Assembly: GCF_003952185.1 (NCBI RefSeq) | Contig: NZ_RXFS01000007.1 | Location: 186,001 to 250,000, forward strand | DNA: 64,000 nucleotides | Direction of reading: 5' to 3' | From: Variovorax sp. 679 | GTDB taxonomy: Bacteria; Pseudomonadota; Gammaproteobacteria; Burkholderiales; Burkholderiaceae_C | In this document: positions 32,859 to 41,386 of the stretch, piece after piece | Layout of the letters: each line of letters starts with the position of its first letter | Numbering within the stretch: the stretch's first letter is position 1 | Program-made: the position numbers and the translations under genes | Notes under the pieces: generated by a model | What the model saw: the letters and a program-made list of their open reading frames with translations, nothing else | What the model was told of the DNA's origin: nothing | Database searches by the model: none

Positions 32859-33749
32859 CTATTTCGAGGAAAAGAGCTGCGCGATGCGCGCGAGCTTGTC
32901 TGGATTGCGCTGCGCGCGGATGCGCACGATGCGGCCGTTCTCGATCTCGAAGGTCTGGGCCGATTCGAGCTCGCCGTCGAGAAAGCGCAGCATGCCGGGC
33001 TCGCCGTTGATGTCGACGATCTCCATGCGAACCCCCGCCCCCATGCGGCGCCACAGCGAGAAGTACAGCTGCGCAAGGCGCTGGCTGCCGCACAGGGTCT
33101 TGCTGAAGGTCTGGACCTTGCCGCCGCCGTCGCCGATGAGCTCGACGTCCTCGGCCATCAGCGCCTTCAGGTCCTGCAGGCTGCCGCGCGCCGCGGCATC
33201 GGCGAAGGCGCGCAGCAGGCGCTCGTGGGTTTCGCGCGGCACGCTGAAGCGCGGGCGCCCTTCCTGCACCTGGAGCTTGGCGCGGTGCACGAGCTGGCGG
33301 CAGGCGGCCTCGGACTTGCCGAGGGTGAGGGCGATTTCGTCGTAGTCGGCATCGAACACCTCGCGCAGCAGGAAGGCGGCACGGGCCTCGGGCGCGAGGC
33401 GCTCCAGCATGGCAAGGAAGGCGACGGAGATGTTGTCGGCGCGCTCGAGCAGCTGCTCGGGCGTCGCGGGTGAATCGGCGGCCCCGGTCAGCGTGGGCTC
33501 GGGCATCCAGGCGCCGATGTAGTGCTCACGCTGGATTTTGGCGGCGCGCAGCCGGTCGATCGACAGGCGCGTGACCACGGTCACGAGCCAGGCTTCGGCG
33601 CTGTCGAGGGTGTCCTTGGCGGCTTCGTGCCAGCGCAGCCAGGCGTCCTGCACGACCTCCTCGGCCTCGGCCACGGAGCCGAGCATGCGGTAGGCGATGC
33701 CCTGCAGGCGAGGGCGGTGGCGGTCGAAGGTGAGAGTTGCGTCGTCCAT
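32859..33749 (-). CDS. ECF41-group sigma factor with fused SnoaL-like domain
   Basis: A 296-residue protein. Sigma-70 regions 2 (about 1-75) and 4 (about 105-165) are followed by a SnoaL/NTF2-like regulatory extension (about 172-296). Three motifs characteristic of ECF41 are present: WMPEP (81-85) in the linker, DGGGK (207-211) and NPDKL (282-286). In this group the extension replaces a separate anti-sigma factor. I choose the ATG at 33749. The in-frame ATG at 33785 overlaps the -35 element of its own putative promoter. The inducing signal is unknown. Confidence 0.9.
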   Translation of the reverse strand: MDDATLTFDRHRPRLQGIAYRMLGSVAEAEEVVQDAWLRWHEAAKDTLDSAEAWLVTVVTRLSIDRLRAAKIQREHYIGAWMPEPTLTGAADSPATPEQLLERADNISVAFLAMLERLAPEARAAFLLREVFDADYDEIALTLGKSEAACRQLVHRAKLQVQEGRPRFSVPRETHERLLRAFADAAARGSLQDLKALMAEDVELIGDGGGKVQTFSKTLCGSQRLAQLYFSLWRRMGAGVRMEIVDINGEPGMLRFLDGELESAQTFEIENGRIVRIRAQRNPDKLARIAQLFSSK

Positions 33750-33757
33750 GCGGGCTA

Positions 33758-33784
33758 GACGGCTGGCGTCCCCGGTTTGTGACA
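33758..33784 (-). promoter_or_regulatory. ECF41-type promoter, probable autoregulation of the sigma gene
   Basis: On the minus strand TGTCACA (33784-33778), 16 bp, CGTC (33761-33758). The -10 element ends 8 bp before the chosen ATG, so transcription would begin at or a few bases before the start codon, giving a leaderless or near-leaderless mRNA. Confidence 0.7.
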
Positions 33785-33794
33785 TGGATTCTGC

Positions 33795-33829
33795 AAAAAA
33801 AACGCCCCGGCTTGCGGGGCGTTTTTTCG
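33795..33829 (-). terminator. Rho-independent terminator for the ferritin-like gene
   Basis: ACGCCCCG and CGGGGCGT pair around a short loop, with A-runs on the left and T-runs on the right. On the minus strand the stem is followed by eight T residues. It lies 14-48 bp beyond the stop of the leftward gene at 33843. Confidence 0.9.
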
Positions 33830-33842
33830 TGTGCTCTCAGGC

Positions 33843-34700
33843 TCAGGCGCCTTGGTACTCAGGCTTGGGGCCGAGGGTGGCCGCCAGTTCCTTGCGGTAG
33901 CGGTTCAGCTCCTGAACCGTCTTGAAGCTGCGGTTCATCAGCAGGCTCAGGTTGTGCAGGATGCGCTCGCCGACCTTGGTTTCCCAGACGGCATCGAACT
34001 TGATCTGCTTGTCGAGCCAGTGCTCGAGCCAATCCGGATCGGGCATGCGGCTCTGGATGGTGTCGCGCGGGAAGTGCGCCTTGCTGACGTGCAGGTTGGT
34101 CGGATGCAGGGCCTGCGCCGTGCGGCGGGCGCTGGCCATCAGGACGCCGACCTTGGTGAAGGCGGCACGGGCCTCGTCGCCGAACTTCTCCATGGCGCGC
34201 TTCATGTAGCGCAGGTAGGCGCCGCCGTGGCGGGCTTCGTCCTGGCTCAGCGTGGTGTAGATGTGCTTGATGACCGGCTCGGTGTGCCACTGGGCGGCAC
34301 GGCGGTACCAGTGGTTGAGGCGGATTTCGCCGCAAAAGTGCAGCATGAGGGTTTCGAGCGGCGGGGCCGGGTCGAAGTCGAAGCGCACCTCGTGCAGCTC
34401 TTCCTCGGTGGGGGCGTGCTTGGGGCTGAAGCGCTTCAGGTACTCCATGAGCACCAGCGAATGCTTCTGCTCCTCGAAGAACCAGATCGACATGAAAGCG
34501 GAAAAGTCGCTATCGTGGCGGTTGTCGCGCAGGAACATCTCGGTAGCCGGCAGTGCCGCCCACTCGGTGATGGCATTCATCTTGATGGTCTGCGCCTGCT
34601 CTTCCGACAGCAAGGAAGCGTCGAACGACTGCCAGGGAATGTCCTTGTCCATGTCCCAGCGGACGGATTCGAGTTGTCTGAAGAGTTCCGGATAGAGCAT
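33843..34700 (-). CDS. Ferritin-like diiron protein (acyl-ACP-desaturase-like fold)
   Basis: A 285-residue mostly helical protein. Two diiron-type motifs, WFFEEQKHS (about 74) and SQDEARHGG (about 150), are each ExxH-like, with an additional Glu in CGEIRLNHWYRR. The pattern resembles ferritin-like/stearoyl-ACP desaturase-fold oxidases, but no characterised member is recognised. A strong terminator follows. Upstream there is a degenerate ECF41-like site (34729-34755) worth testing. Function unknown; iron-dependent oxidation is the reasonable guess. Confidence 0.75.
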   Translation of the reverse strand: MLYPELFRQLESVRWDMDKDIPWQSFDASLLSEEQAQTIKMNAITEWAALPATEMFLRDNRHDSDFSAFMSIWFFEEQKHSLVLMEYLKRFSPKHAPTEEELHEVRFDFDPAPPLETLMLHFCGEIRLNHWYRRAAQWHTEPVIKHIYTTLSQDEARHGGAYLRYMKRAMEKFGDEARAAFTKVGVLMASARRTAQALHPTNLHVSKAHFPRDTIQSRMPDPDWLEHWLDKQIKFDAVWETKVGERILHNLSLLMNRSFKTVQELNRYRKELAATLGPKPEYQGA

Positions 34701-34828
34701 CTATATCTTTCTAAGGCCGTCGATTTTAGTCGGCCCGTTTGGCGCGCCCGTGACAGACGCGCGATGATGCGGATACGCGCGCCCTTGCGGCATGGATGCG
34801 CACCCCCTTTTTGAATCAGGAGCCCGCG

Positions 34829-35443
34829 ATGCGAACCCCCTACCGATTGTCGATGCTGTGGCGCTGCGCCCCTGCGGTTTCCCTCGTGGCGAGCCTCGTT
34901 TCGCCCCTTCCGGCCCATGCCCAGACAACGGCCGCCGCGCCTGCCCCGGCAGAGGCCGCAGGATGCCCGGCGATCCTGCAACACACCTTCCCGCGGCTGC
35001 AGGATGAAAAACCCCAGTCCCTGTGCCAGTACTCCGGCAAGGTCGTTCTGGTGGTGAATACGGCCAGCTTCTGCGGCTTCACCCCGCAGTACAAGGGCCT
35101 GGAATCGCTGGACATGAAATACCGCTCGCGCGGGCTCGTGGTGCTGGGCTTTCCGTCGAACGATTTCGCCCAGGAATCGGGCTCGAACAAGGAAATCGCG
35201 GACTTCTGCGAGAGCACCTTCGGCGTGAAATTCCCGATGTTCGCCAAGTCCTCGGTCCGCGGCACGGACGCGAATCCGCTGTTCAAGCAGCTCGCGCAGG
35301 CTTCGGGCACCACGCCGAAGTGGAATTTCTACAAGTACCTGATCGGGCGCGACGGCAAGGTCGTACAGGCGTGGTCGAGCATGACGGCACCCGACGAAAA
35401 CGGCTTCGTGAACGTCATCGAGAAGCAGCTCGGGCCAAATTGA
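34829..35443 (+). CDS. Periplasmic glutathione peroxidase-family thiol peroxidase
   Basis: A 204-residue protein. A signal peptide ending near PAHAQ (about residue 32) indicates export. The GPx core has NTASFCGFTPQYKGLE (peroxidatic Cys), GFPSNDFAQESG and PKWNFYKYLIGRDG (Trp-Asn of the catalytic tetrad). At the tetrad Gln position, NQF in classical enzymes, the sequence reads NDF, so Asp replaces Gln. It probably uses thioredoxin-like donors. The ATG at 34829 follows CAGGAGCCCG; an upstream ATG at 34796 would spoil the signal peptide. Confidence 0.88.
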   Translation: MRTPYRLSMLWRCAPAVSLVASLVSPLPAHAQTTAAAPAPAEAAGCPAILQHTFPRLQDEKPQSLCQYSGKVVLVVNTASFCGFTPQYKGLESLDMKYRSRGLVVLGFPSNDFAQESGSNKEIADFCESTFGVKFPMFAKSSVRGTDANPLFKQLAQASGTTPKWNFYKYLIGRDGKVVQAWSSMTAPDENGFVNVIEKQLGPN

Positions 35444-35452
35444 GACTAATCA

Positions 35453-35510
35453 GTTCACAAGAAAACGCATCGGTAATATTATTCACCGATGCGTCTAACC
35501 CATTGTGAAC
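35453..35510. repeat. Nested double inverted repeat
   Basis: Outer arms GTTCACAA (35453-35460) and TTGTGAAC (35503-35510) enclose inner arms ACGCATCGGT (35465-35474) and ACCGATGCGT (35485-35494) with a 10-nt AT-rich loop. All pairs are perfect. There is no T-run afterwards. It sits 10 bp beyond the peroxidase stop; it could be a terminator-like or regulatory RNA element. Confidence 0.7.
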
Positions 35511-35736
35511 TCGACGACACAAACGTTTACGAAACGGACGGGAACCGTGCCGCGGATGCCGCGCTCCTAATTCGCGTGGGCAGTAAGTGCCCTACGGTTT
35601 TCATGTTGCGAGGTCTTCCGGGCGCCTGCCGTCCGGTCGAAATCCCGAGGCGATTCTTCTCCTCCTCCCTCCCTCCCTCCTTCGCGTCGGGGCGCCTCGC
35701 AGCATTTTTGTATTCCAGCCGGGGCGGGGTTTCGCG

Positions 35737-37083
35737 ATGACGCGGCCCCCTCGCATCGCCGTCGTCGGCGCCGGCATCTCGGGACTGGCCGCAGCGCACT
35801 CGCTGCGCGACGCGGCCTCCGTCACCCTCCTCGAAGCCAGTGACTACTTCGGTGGTCACGCGCATACGGCAACGATCGAGCTTCCGCGCTCCTCCACCGA
35901 CAGCACCCCGATCGCCCACGGCGTCGACACCGGCTTCCTGGTCTACAACGACCGCACCTACCCGAACCTGATCCGGCTCTTCTCCGATCTCGGCGTCGAG
36001 ACTGCCCCGTCGGACATGTCGTTCTCGGTCCAGGCCACGCGCGACAACGGCGGCGGCAGGCTGGAATGGAGCGGCAACAACCTCGGCACCGTGTTCGCGC
36101 AGCGGCGCAACCTGTTCGACGGCCGCTTCCTGGGGATGCTTGCCGACCTGCTGCGCTTCAACCGCCTCACCACGCGCATCGCCAAGGCCGGCACCGAGGG
36201 CGAACTGACCCAGCAGCTGGGCGATTTCCTCGACACCCACCGCTTCGGCAAGGCGTTCCGCGAGTGGTATTTCCTGCCGATGATGGGCTGCATCTGGAGC
36301 TGCTCGACCACGCGGATGCTGAGGTTCCCGGTCGCGACCATGATCCGCTTCTGCCACAACCACGGCCTGATCCAGATCGCCAACCGGCCGCAGTGGCGCA
36401 CCGTGCGCGGCGGCTCGCGCCATTACGTGGAGAAGATCGTCGCCGGCCTGCCCGACAAGCGCCTGAACACGCGCGTGCGCCGCATCGCCCGCGACGAGGC
36501 CGGCGTACTGCTGACCACCGACGCAGGAACCGAGCGCTTCGACCACGTCGTGCTGGCCACGCACTCCGACCAGTCGCTCGCCATGCTGGCCGACGCGAGC
36601 CCCGCCGAGACCACGGTGCTGGACTCGATCCGCTATCAGGCCAACCATGCCGTGCTCCACACCGACGCCTCGGCGCTGCCGCAGAACCGGGCCGCCTGGG
36701 CTGCCTGGAACTACGAGCGCGCGGCCGCCGGCGAGCGCGAATCGGGCCGCGTCTGCCTGCACTACCTGCTGAACAAGCTGCAACCGCTGCCGTGGGAGCA
36801 GCCGGTCGTCGTTTCGCTGAATCCGGTTCGCGAGATCCAGCGTAGTCAGGTCATGGCTGAATACGACTACGACCACCCGGTGCTCGACCTCGCCGCGATC
36901 CGCGCGCAGGCCGAAGTGCCGGCCCTGCAGGGCCGGCGCAACACCTGGTTCGCGGGCGCGTGGATGGGCTACGGCTTCCACGAAGACGGCCTGAAGGCCG
37001 GCCTGGCCGTGGCCGAGGGCCTGCGGGCGCGCCTGTCCGCCGGCAAGAACGCAACGACAACGACGGCGAGGCTGGCGGCATGA
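35737..37083 (+). CDS. FAD-dependent oxidoreductase (NAD(P)-binding, amine-oxidase-like) linked to CFA synthase
   Basis: A 448-residue flavoprotein. It starts with the Rossmann dinucleotide motif RIAVVGAGISGLAAAHSL and the LLEASDYFGGHAHT segment. The middle has FLPMMGCIWSCS, and the C-terminus ends with NTWFAGAWMGYGFHEDG (FAD ribityl contact). Homologues are regularly found with DUF1365 and cyclopropane-fatty-acid synthase genes in modified-lipid clusters responsive to oxidative stress or light. It overlaps the next gene as ATGA. The 293-bp leader upstream holds a nested inverted repeat and a pyrimidine tract. Confidence 0.88.
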   Translation: MTRPPRIAVVGAGISGLAAAHSLRDAASVTLLEASDYFGGHAHTATIELPRSSTDSTPIAHGVDTGFLVYNDRTYPNLIRLFSDLGVETAPSDMSFSVQATRDNGGGRLEWSGNNLGTVFAQRRNLFDGRFLGMLADLLRFNRLTTRIAKAGTEGELTQQLGDFLDTHRFGKAFREWYFLPMMGCIWSCSTTRMLRFPVATMIRFCHNHGLIQIANRPQWRTVRGGSRHYVEKIVAGLPDKRLNTRVRRIARDEAGVLLTTDAGTERFDHVVLATHSDQSLAMLADASPAETTVLDSIRYQANHAVLHTDASALPQNRAAWAAWNYERAAAGERESGRVCLHYLLNKLQPLPWEQPVVVSLNPVREIQRSQVMAEYDYDHPVLDLAAIRAQAEVPALQGRRNTWFAGAWMGYGFHEDGLKAGLAVAEGLRARLSAGKNATTTTARLAA

Positions 37084-37880
37084 CACCGACGCAGGCCGTG
37101 CCGCTGATGGGCTTCGGCGAAGTCCGCCACACGCGCCTGCGCCCGGCGCGCAATGCCTTCGTCTACCCGACCTACTTCCTGATGCTGCCGATGCGCACCC
37201 TGCGCGCGCATGGCAGCCAGGCCCTGGCGCTCAACCGCGCCGCCGCCATCTCCTTCCACGACGTCGACCACGGCGACGGCCGCCCGCCCGAACGCGGCGG
37301 CGCGCTGGCCTGGCTCGATGAACTGCTTGCAGCCCACGGCATCGAGGACGCCAACGGCGAAGCCTGGCTGCACTGCTACCCGCGCGTGTTCGGCTACACC
37401 TTCAAGCCCGTGAGCTTCTGGTACTGCCACACGCTCGAAGGCGCGTTGCGGGCCATCGTGGTCGAGGTCAACAACACCTTCGGCGAGCGTCACTGCTACC
37501 TGCTCGAACATCCGGCGTACGGCGCGGAGTTGCAGGCGACGAAGGCCTTCCACGTCTCGCCCTTCTGCCGCATCGACGGCAGCTACCGCTTCCGCTTCTA
37601 CGTCGACGCCGATCGCGCGCGCACCGTGGTGCGCATCGACCACGACGACGCCGACGGCCCGCTGCTGCAGACCAGCGTAAGCGGCGAGCTCGGCCCCATG
37701 ACCGCGGCCAGCGTGCGGCGCGCGCTGTGGCGCTACCCCGCCATGACCTTCGGGCTGATCGCGCGCATCCACTGGCAGGCCGCGAAGCTGTGGCTCAAGC
37801 GCGTGCCTTTCGTCACCAAGCCGGCGCCGCCCGCGCACTTCGTTTCACGCGACAACCACCAGCAGCAGGCGAATCCATGA
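37080..37880 (+). CDS. DUF1365 protein of the CFA cluster
   Basis: A 266-residue DUF1365 protein. Conserved segments include GEVRHTRLRPARNAFVYPTY, PRVFGYTFKPVSFWYCH, VVEVNNTFGERHCYLL, and FHVSPFCRIDGSYRFRF. No biochemical function is established for the family. It is always found with the flavoprotein and CFA-type methyltransferase. Stop/start overlaps (ATGA) on both sides show a tightly coupled three-gene operon. Confidence 0.9.
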   Translation: MTPTQAVPLMGFGEVRHTRLRPARNAFVYPTYFLMLPMRTLRAHGSQALALNRAAAISFHDVDHGDGRPPERGGALAWLDELLAAHGIEDANGEAWLHCYPRVFGYTFKPVSFWYCHTLEGALRAIVVEVNNTFGERHCYLLEHPAYGAELQATKAFHVSPFCRIDGSYRFRFYVDADRARTVVRIDHDDADGPLLQTSVSGELGPMTAASVRRALWRYPAMTFGLIARIHWQAAKLWLKRVPFVTKPAPPAHFVSRDNHQQQANP

Positions 37881-39094
37881 ACTCCACCACCGCGCCCCGC
37901 TTCTCGCTGCCCCAGGACGCGCCCGCCGCAGCACGCACCGTGCTGGGCCTGCTGCAGCGGCTGGCCTACGGCTCGCTCACCGTGCGCCTGCCCGACGACT
38001 CGGTGCGGCACTTCGGCGCCACGCCCGGCAGCGGCCCCACGGCCTCGCTCACGCTTCGCAACTGGAACGCCTGCAAGGCCGCACTCAAGTCGGGCGACAT
38101 CGGCTTCGCCGAGAGCTACATCGCCGGCGACTGGACCACGCCCAACCTCACCGAGCTGATCAAGGTGTTCATCGCCAACCGCCGCGCCATCGAGGACATG
38201 ATGTACGGCAGCTGGCTCGGCCGCCTGCTGTACCGCGTGCGGCACCTCATGAACCGCAACAGCAAGGCCGGCAGTTCGCGCAACATCCACGCGCACTACG
38301 ACCTGGGCAACGCGTTCTACAGGCTCTGGCTCGACGAGACGATGAACTACTCGTCGGCCTGGTTCGAGGGCGACCTGTCGAAGCCGATGCCCGAGGCGCA
38401 GCGCGCCAAGGTGCGCCGTGCACTCGAACAGGCAGGCGTGCAGCCCGGCGACCGCGTGCTCGAAATCGGCTGCGGCTGGGGCGCGCTCGCCGAGATGGCG
38501 ACCACCGACTTCGACGCTTCGGTGACAGGCGTGACGCTGTCCACCGAGCAGCTCGCCTACGCGCGGGAGCGCACCACCGGACTGGCGGCCGACCTCCGCC
38601 TGCAGGACTATCGCGACATCGCCGATGCGCCCTTCGATGCGGTGTGTTCCATCGAGATGGTGGAAGCCGTGGGCCGCGCCTACTGGCCGACCTACTTCCA
38701 GGGCGTGAGCCGGCTGCTGAAGCCGGGCGGCCGCGCCTGCGTGCAGAGCATCGTGATCGACGACGAACTGTTCGACCGCTACATCGATTCGACCGATTTC
38801 ATCCAGCAGTACATCTTCCCGGGCGGCTGCCTGCCCTGCCCGCGCGAGTTCCGCCGCGAGGCCGAGGCCGCGGGACTGGAGGTGGTGGACGAATTCGCCT
38901 TCGGCGCCGACTACGCCGAGACGCTACGCCGCTGGCGCGAGAGCTTCCTCGGGCAGCGCGGCCGCATCCTGCAGCTGGGCTTCGACGAGCGCTTCATGCG
39001 CATCTGGGAGTTCTACCTGGCCTACTGCGAGGCCGCGTTCTCGCAGGCGAACATCGACGTGGTGCAGTACACGCTGCGCAAGCGCCAGGCCTGA
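37877..39094 (+). CDS. cfa: Cyclopropane-fatty-acyl-phospholipid synthase family methyltransferase
   Basis: A 405-residue SAM enzyme. An N-terminal lipid-binding region is followed by HYDLGNAFYRLWLDETMNYS, the SAM motif VLEIGCGWGALAEMA, and SIEMVEAVGRAYW. It adds a methylene (or methyl) group from SAM to unsaturated phospholipid acyl chains. The presence of the DUF1365 and flavoprotein partners suggests a modified product, for instance a methylated or furan fatty acid, rather than simple CFA; this is inference. A perfect terminator follows. Confidence 0.9.
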   Translation: MNSTTAPRFSLPQDAPAAARTVLGLLQRLAYGSLTVRLPDDSVRHFGATPGSGPTASLTLRNWNACKAALKSGDIGFAESYIAGDWTTPNLTELIKVFIANRRAIEDMMYGSWLGRLLYRVRHLMNRNSKAGSSRNIHAHYDLGNAFYRLWLDETMNYSSAWFEGDLSKPMPEAQRAKVRRALEQAGVQPGDRVLEIGCGWGALAEMATTDFDASVTGVTLSTEQLAYARERTTGLAADLRLQDYRDIADAPFDAVCSIEMVEAVGRAYWPTYFQGVSRLLKPGGRACVQSIVIDDELFDRYIDSTDFIQQYIFPGGCLPCPREFRREAEAAGLEVVDEFAFGADYAETLRRWRESFLGQRGRILQLGFDERFMRIWEFYLAYCEAAFSQANIDVVQYTLRKRQA

Positions 39095-39101
39095 GGGAAA
39101 A

Positions 39102-39128
39102 GAAAAAGGCGCCGGAGGCGCCTTTTTC
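39102..39128. terminator. Bidirectional terminator between cfa and GST genes
   Basis: A 12-bp perfect stem GAAAAAGGCGCC / GGCGCCTTTTTC with a 3-nt loop and T-runs on both strands. It serves the convergent cfa operon and glutathione S-transferase gene. Confidence 0.92.
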
Positions 39129-39132
39129 TTCG

Positions 39133-39744
39133 TCAGGGCTTGGTGTCGATGAAGCTGGGCCGCAGCATCAGCTTGTCGTACAGCTTCGCGAGGTTGGCGT
39201 GGTCGCCTCGCCAGTCGATCTCGGGAAAGCGCAGGTCCAGCCAGCCCAGCGTGCAGCCCACCGCGATGTCTGACAGGCTCAGGTGGATGCCGCTGCAGAA
39301 GGGCTTGTCGCCCAGGCCCTTGGCCATGGCGGCAACGCCGTCCTCGACCTTGGCGCGCTGGCGCTCGATCCAGGCGGCGCTGCGTTCGCCGTCGCTGCGG
39401 CCGGACCAGGTGGCTTCGAGGCGCCAGAGCACGCCGGCGTCCATGACGCCGTCGGCCAGCGCCTCCCAGGTCTTGACCTCGGCGCGCTCGCGGCCCTGCT
39501 GCGGAATCAGCTTGCCGACCGGAGACAGGGTGTCCAGGTATTCCACGATCACGCGGGAGTCGAACATCGCCTCGCCGCCTTCCATGATCAGGCAGGGGAC
39601 CTTGCCGAGCGGGTTGGAGTTGGAGATCGTGGTGTCGGCAGCCCAGACGTCTTCGATCACGAACTGGTAATCGAGCCGCTTCTCGGCCAGCACCACGCGC
39701 ACCTTGCGCACGTAGGGGCTGGCGGCGGATCCGATCAGTTTCAT
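39133..39744 (-). CDS. Glutathione S-transferase family protein
   Basis: A 203-residue GST. The thioredoxin-like N-terminal domain starts MKLIGSAASPYVRKVRVVLA, where Ser/Tyr sit at the usual catalytic positions. NPLGKVPCLIMEGG is the cis-Pro and glutathione-binding segment, and a DSRVIVEYLD motif follows. The C-terminal helical domain is normal. The ATG at 39744 follows GGGAGAGAG; an earlier in-frame start at 39765 adds a non-family heptapeptide. Located next to purB as in related genomes. Confidence 0.9.
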   Translation of the reverse strand: MKLIGSAASPYVRKVRVVLAEKRLDYQFVIEDVWAADTTISNSNPLGKVPCLIMEGGEAMFDSRVIVEYLDTLSPVGKLIPQQGRERAEVKTWEALADGVMDAGVLWRLEATWSGRSDGERSAAWIERQRAKVEDGVAAMAKGLGDKPFCSGIHLSLSDIAVGCTLGWLDLRFPEIDWRGDHANLAKLYDKLMLRPSFIDTKP

Positions 39745-39866
39745 GAAGGCTCTCTCCCTATACATTGATGACGTTTGTTAATAGTCATTTTAGGTGAACG
39801 GGGAAACCGGAGCCCCAAAACGCCCCCGATGTGTCGGTACCGCCCCACGGATCGCCGGCCGCCTAA

Positions 39867-41255
<1,389 letters not shown>

Positions 41256-41274
41256 GCCTCCCGTACCGATGCAC

Positions 41275-41298
41275 CAGCCGCCTGAAGGCGGCTGTTTT
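41275..41298 (+). terminator. Rho-independent terminator after purB
   Basis: CAGCCGCC / GGCGGCTG stem with a TGAA tetraloop followed by TTTT, 20 bp past the purB stop. Confidence 0.88.
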
Positions 41299-41386
41299 GC
41301 GTCGGTGGTCATCTTTTCCAGCCAACGCCCTCGCGGGGCGCCAGCCAACAACATTCATCGAGGGGCCCGCCGCCCCTCTGTTGGTC

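Noticed and set aside
33750-33785. Longer sigma-factor start (12 extra residues)
   Set aside because: The ATG at 33785 overlaps the -35 element of the promoter, and the extra residues are not part of sigma region 2.
35489-35740. Open frame of 83 codons ending with an ATGA overlap at the flavoprotein start
   Set aside because: Codon third positions lack the GC bias of real genes here, the frame begins inside the nested inverted repeat and runs through a pyrimidine tract, and the product has no recognisable features. The overlap looks accidental.
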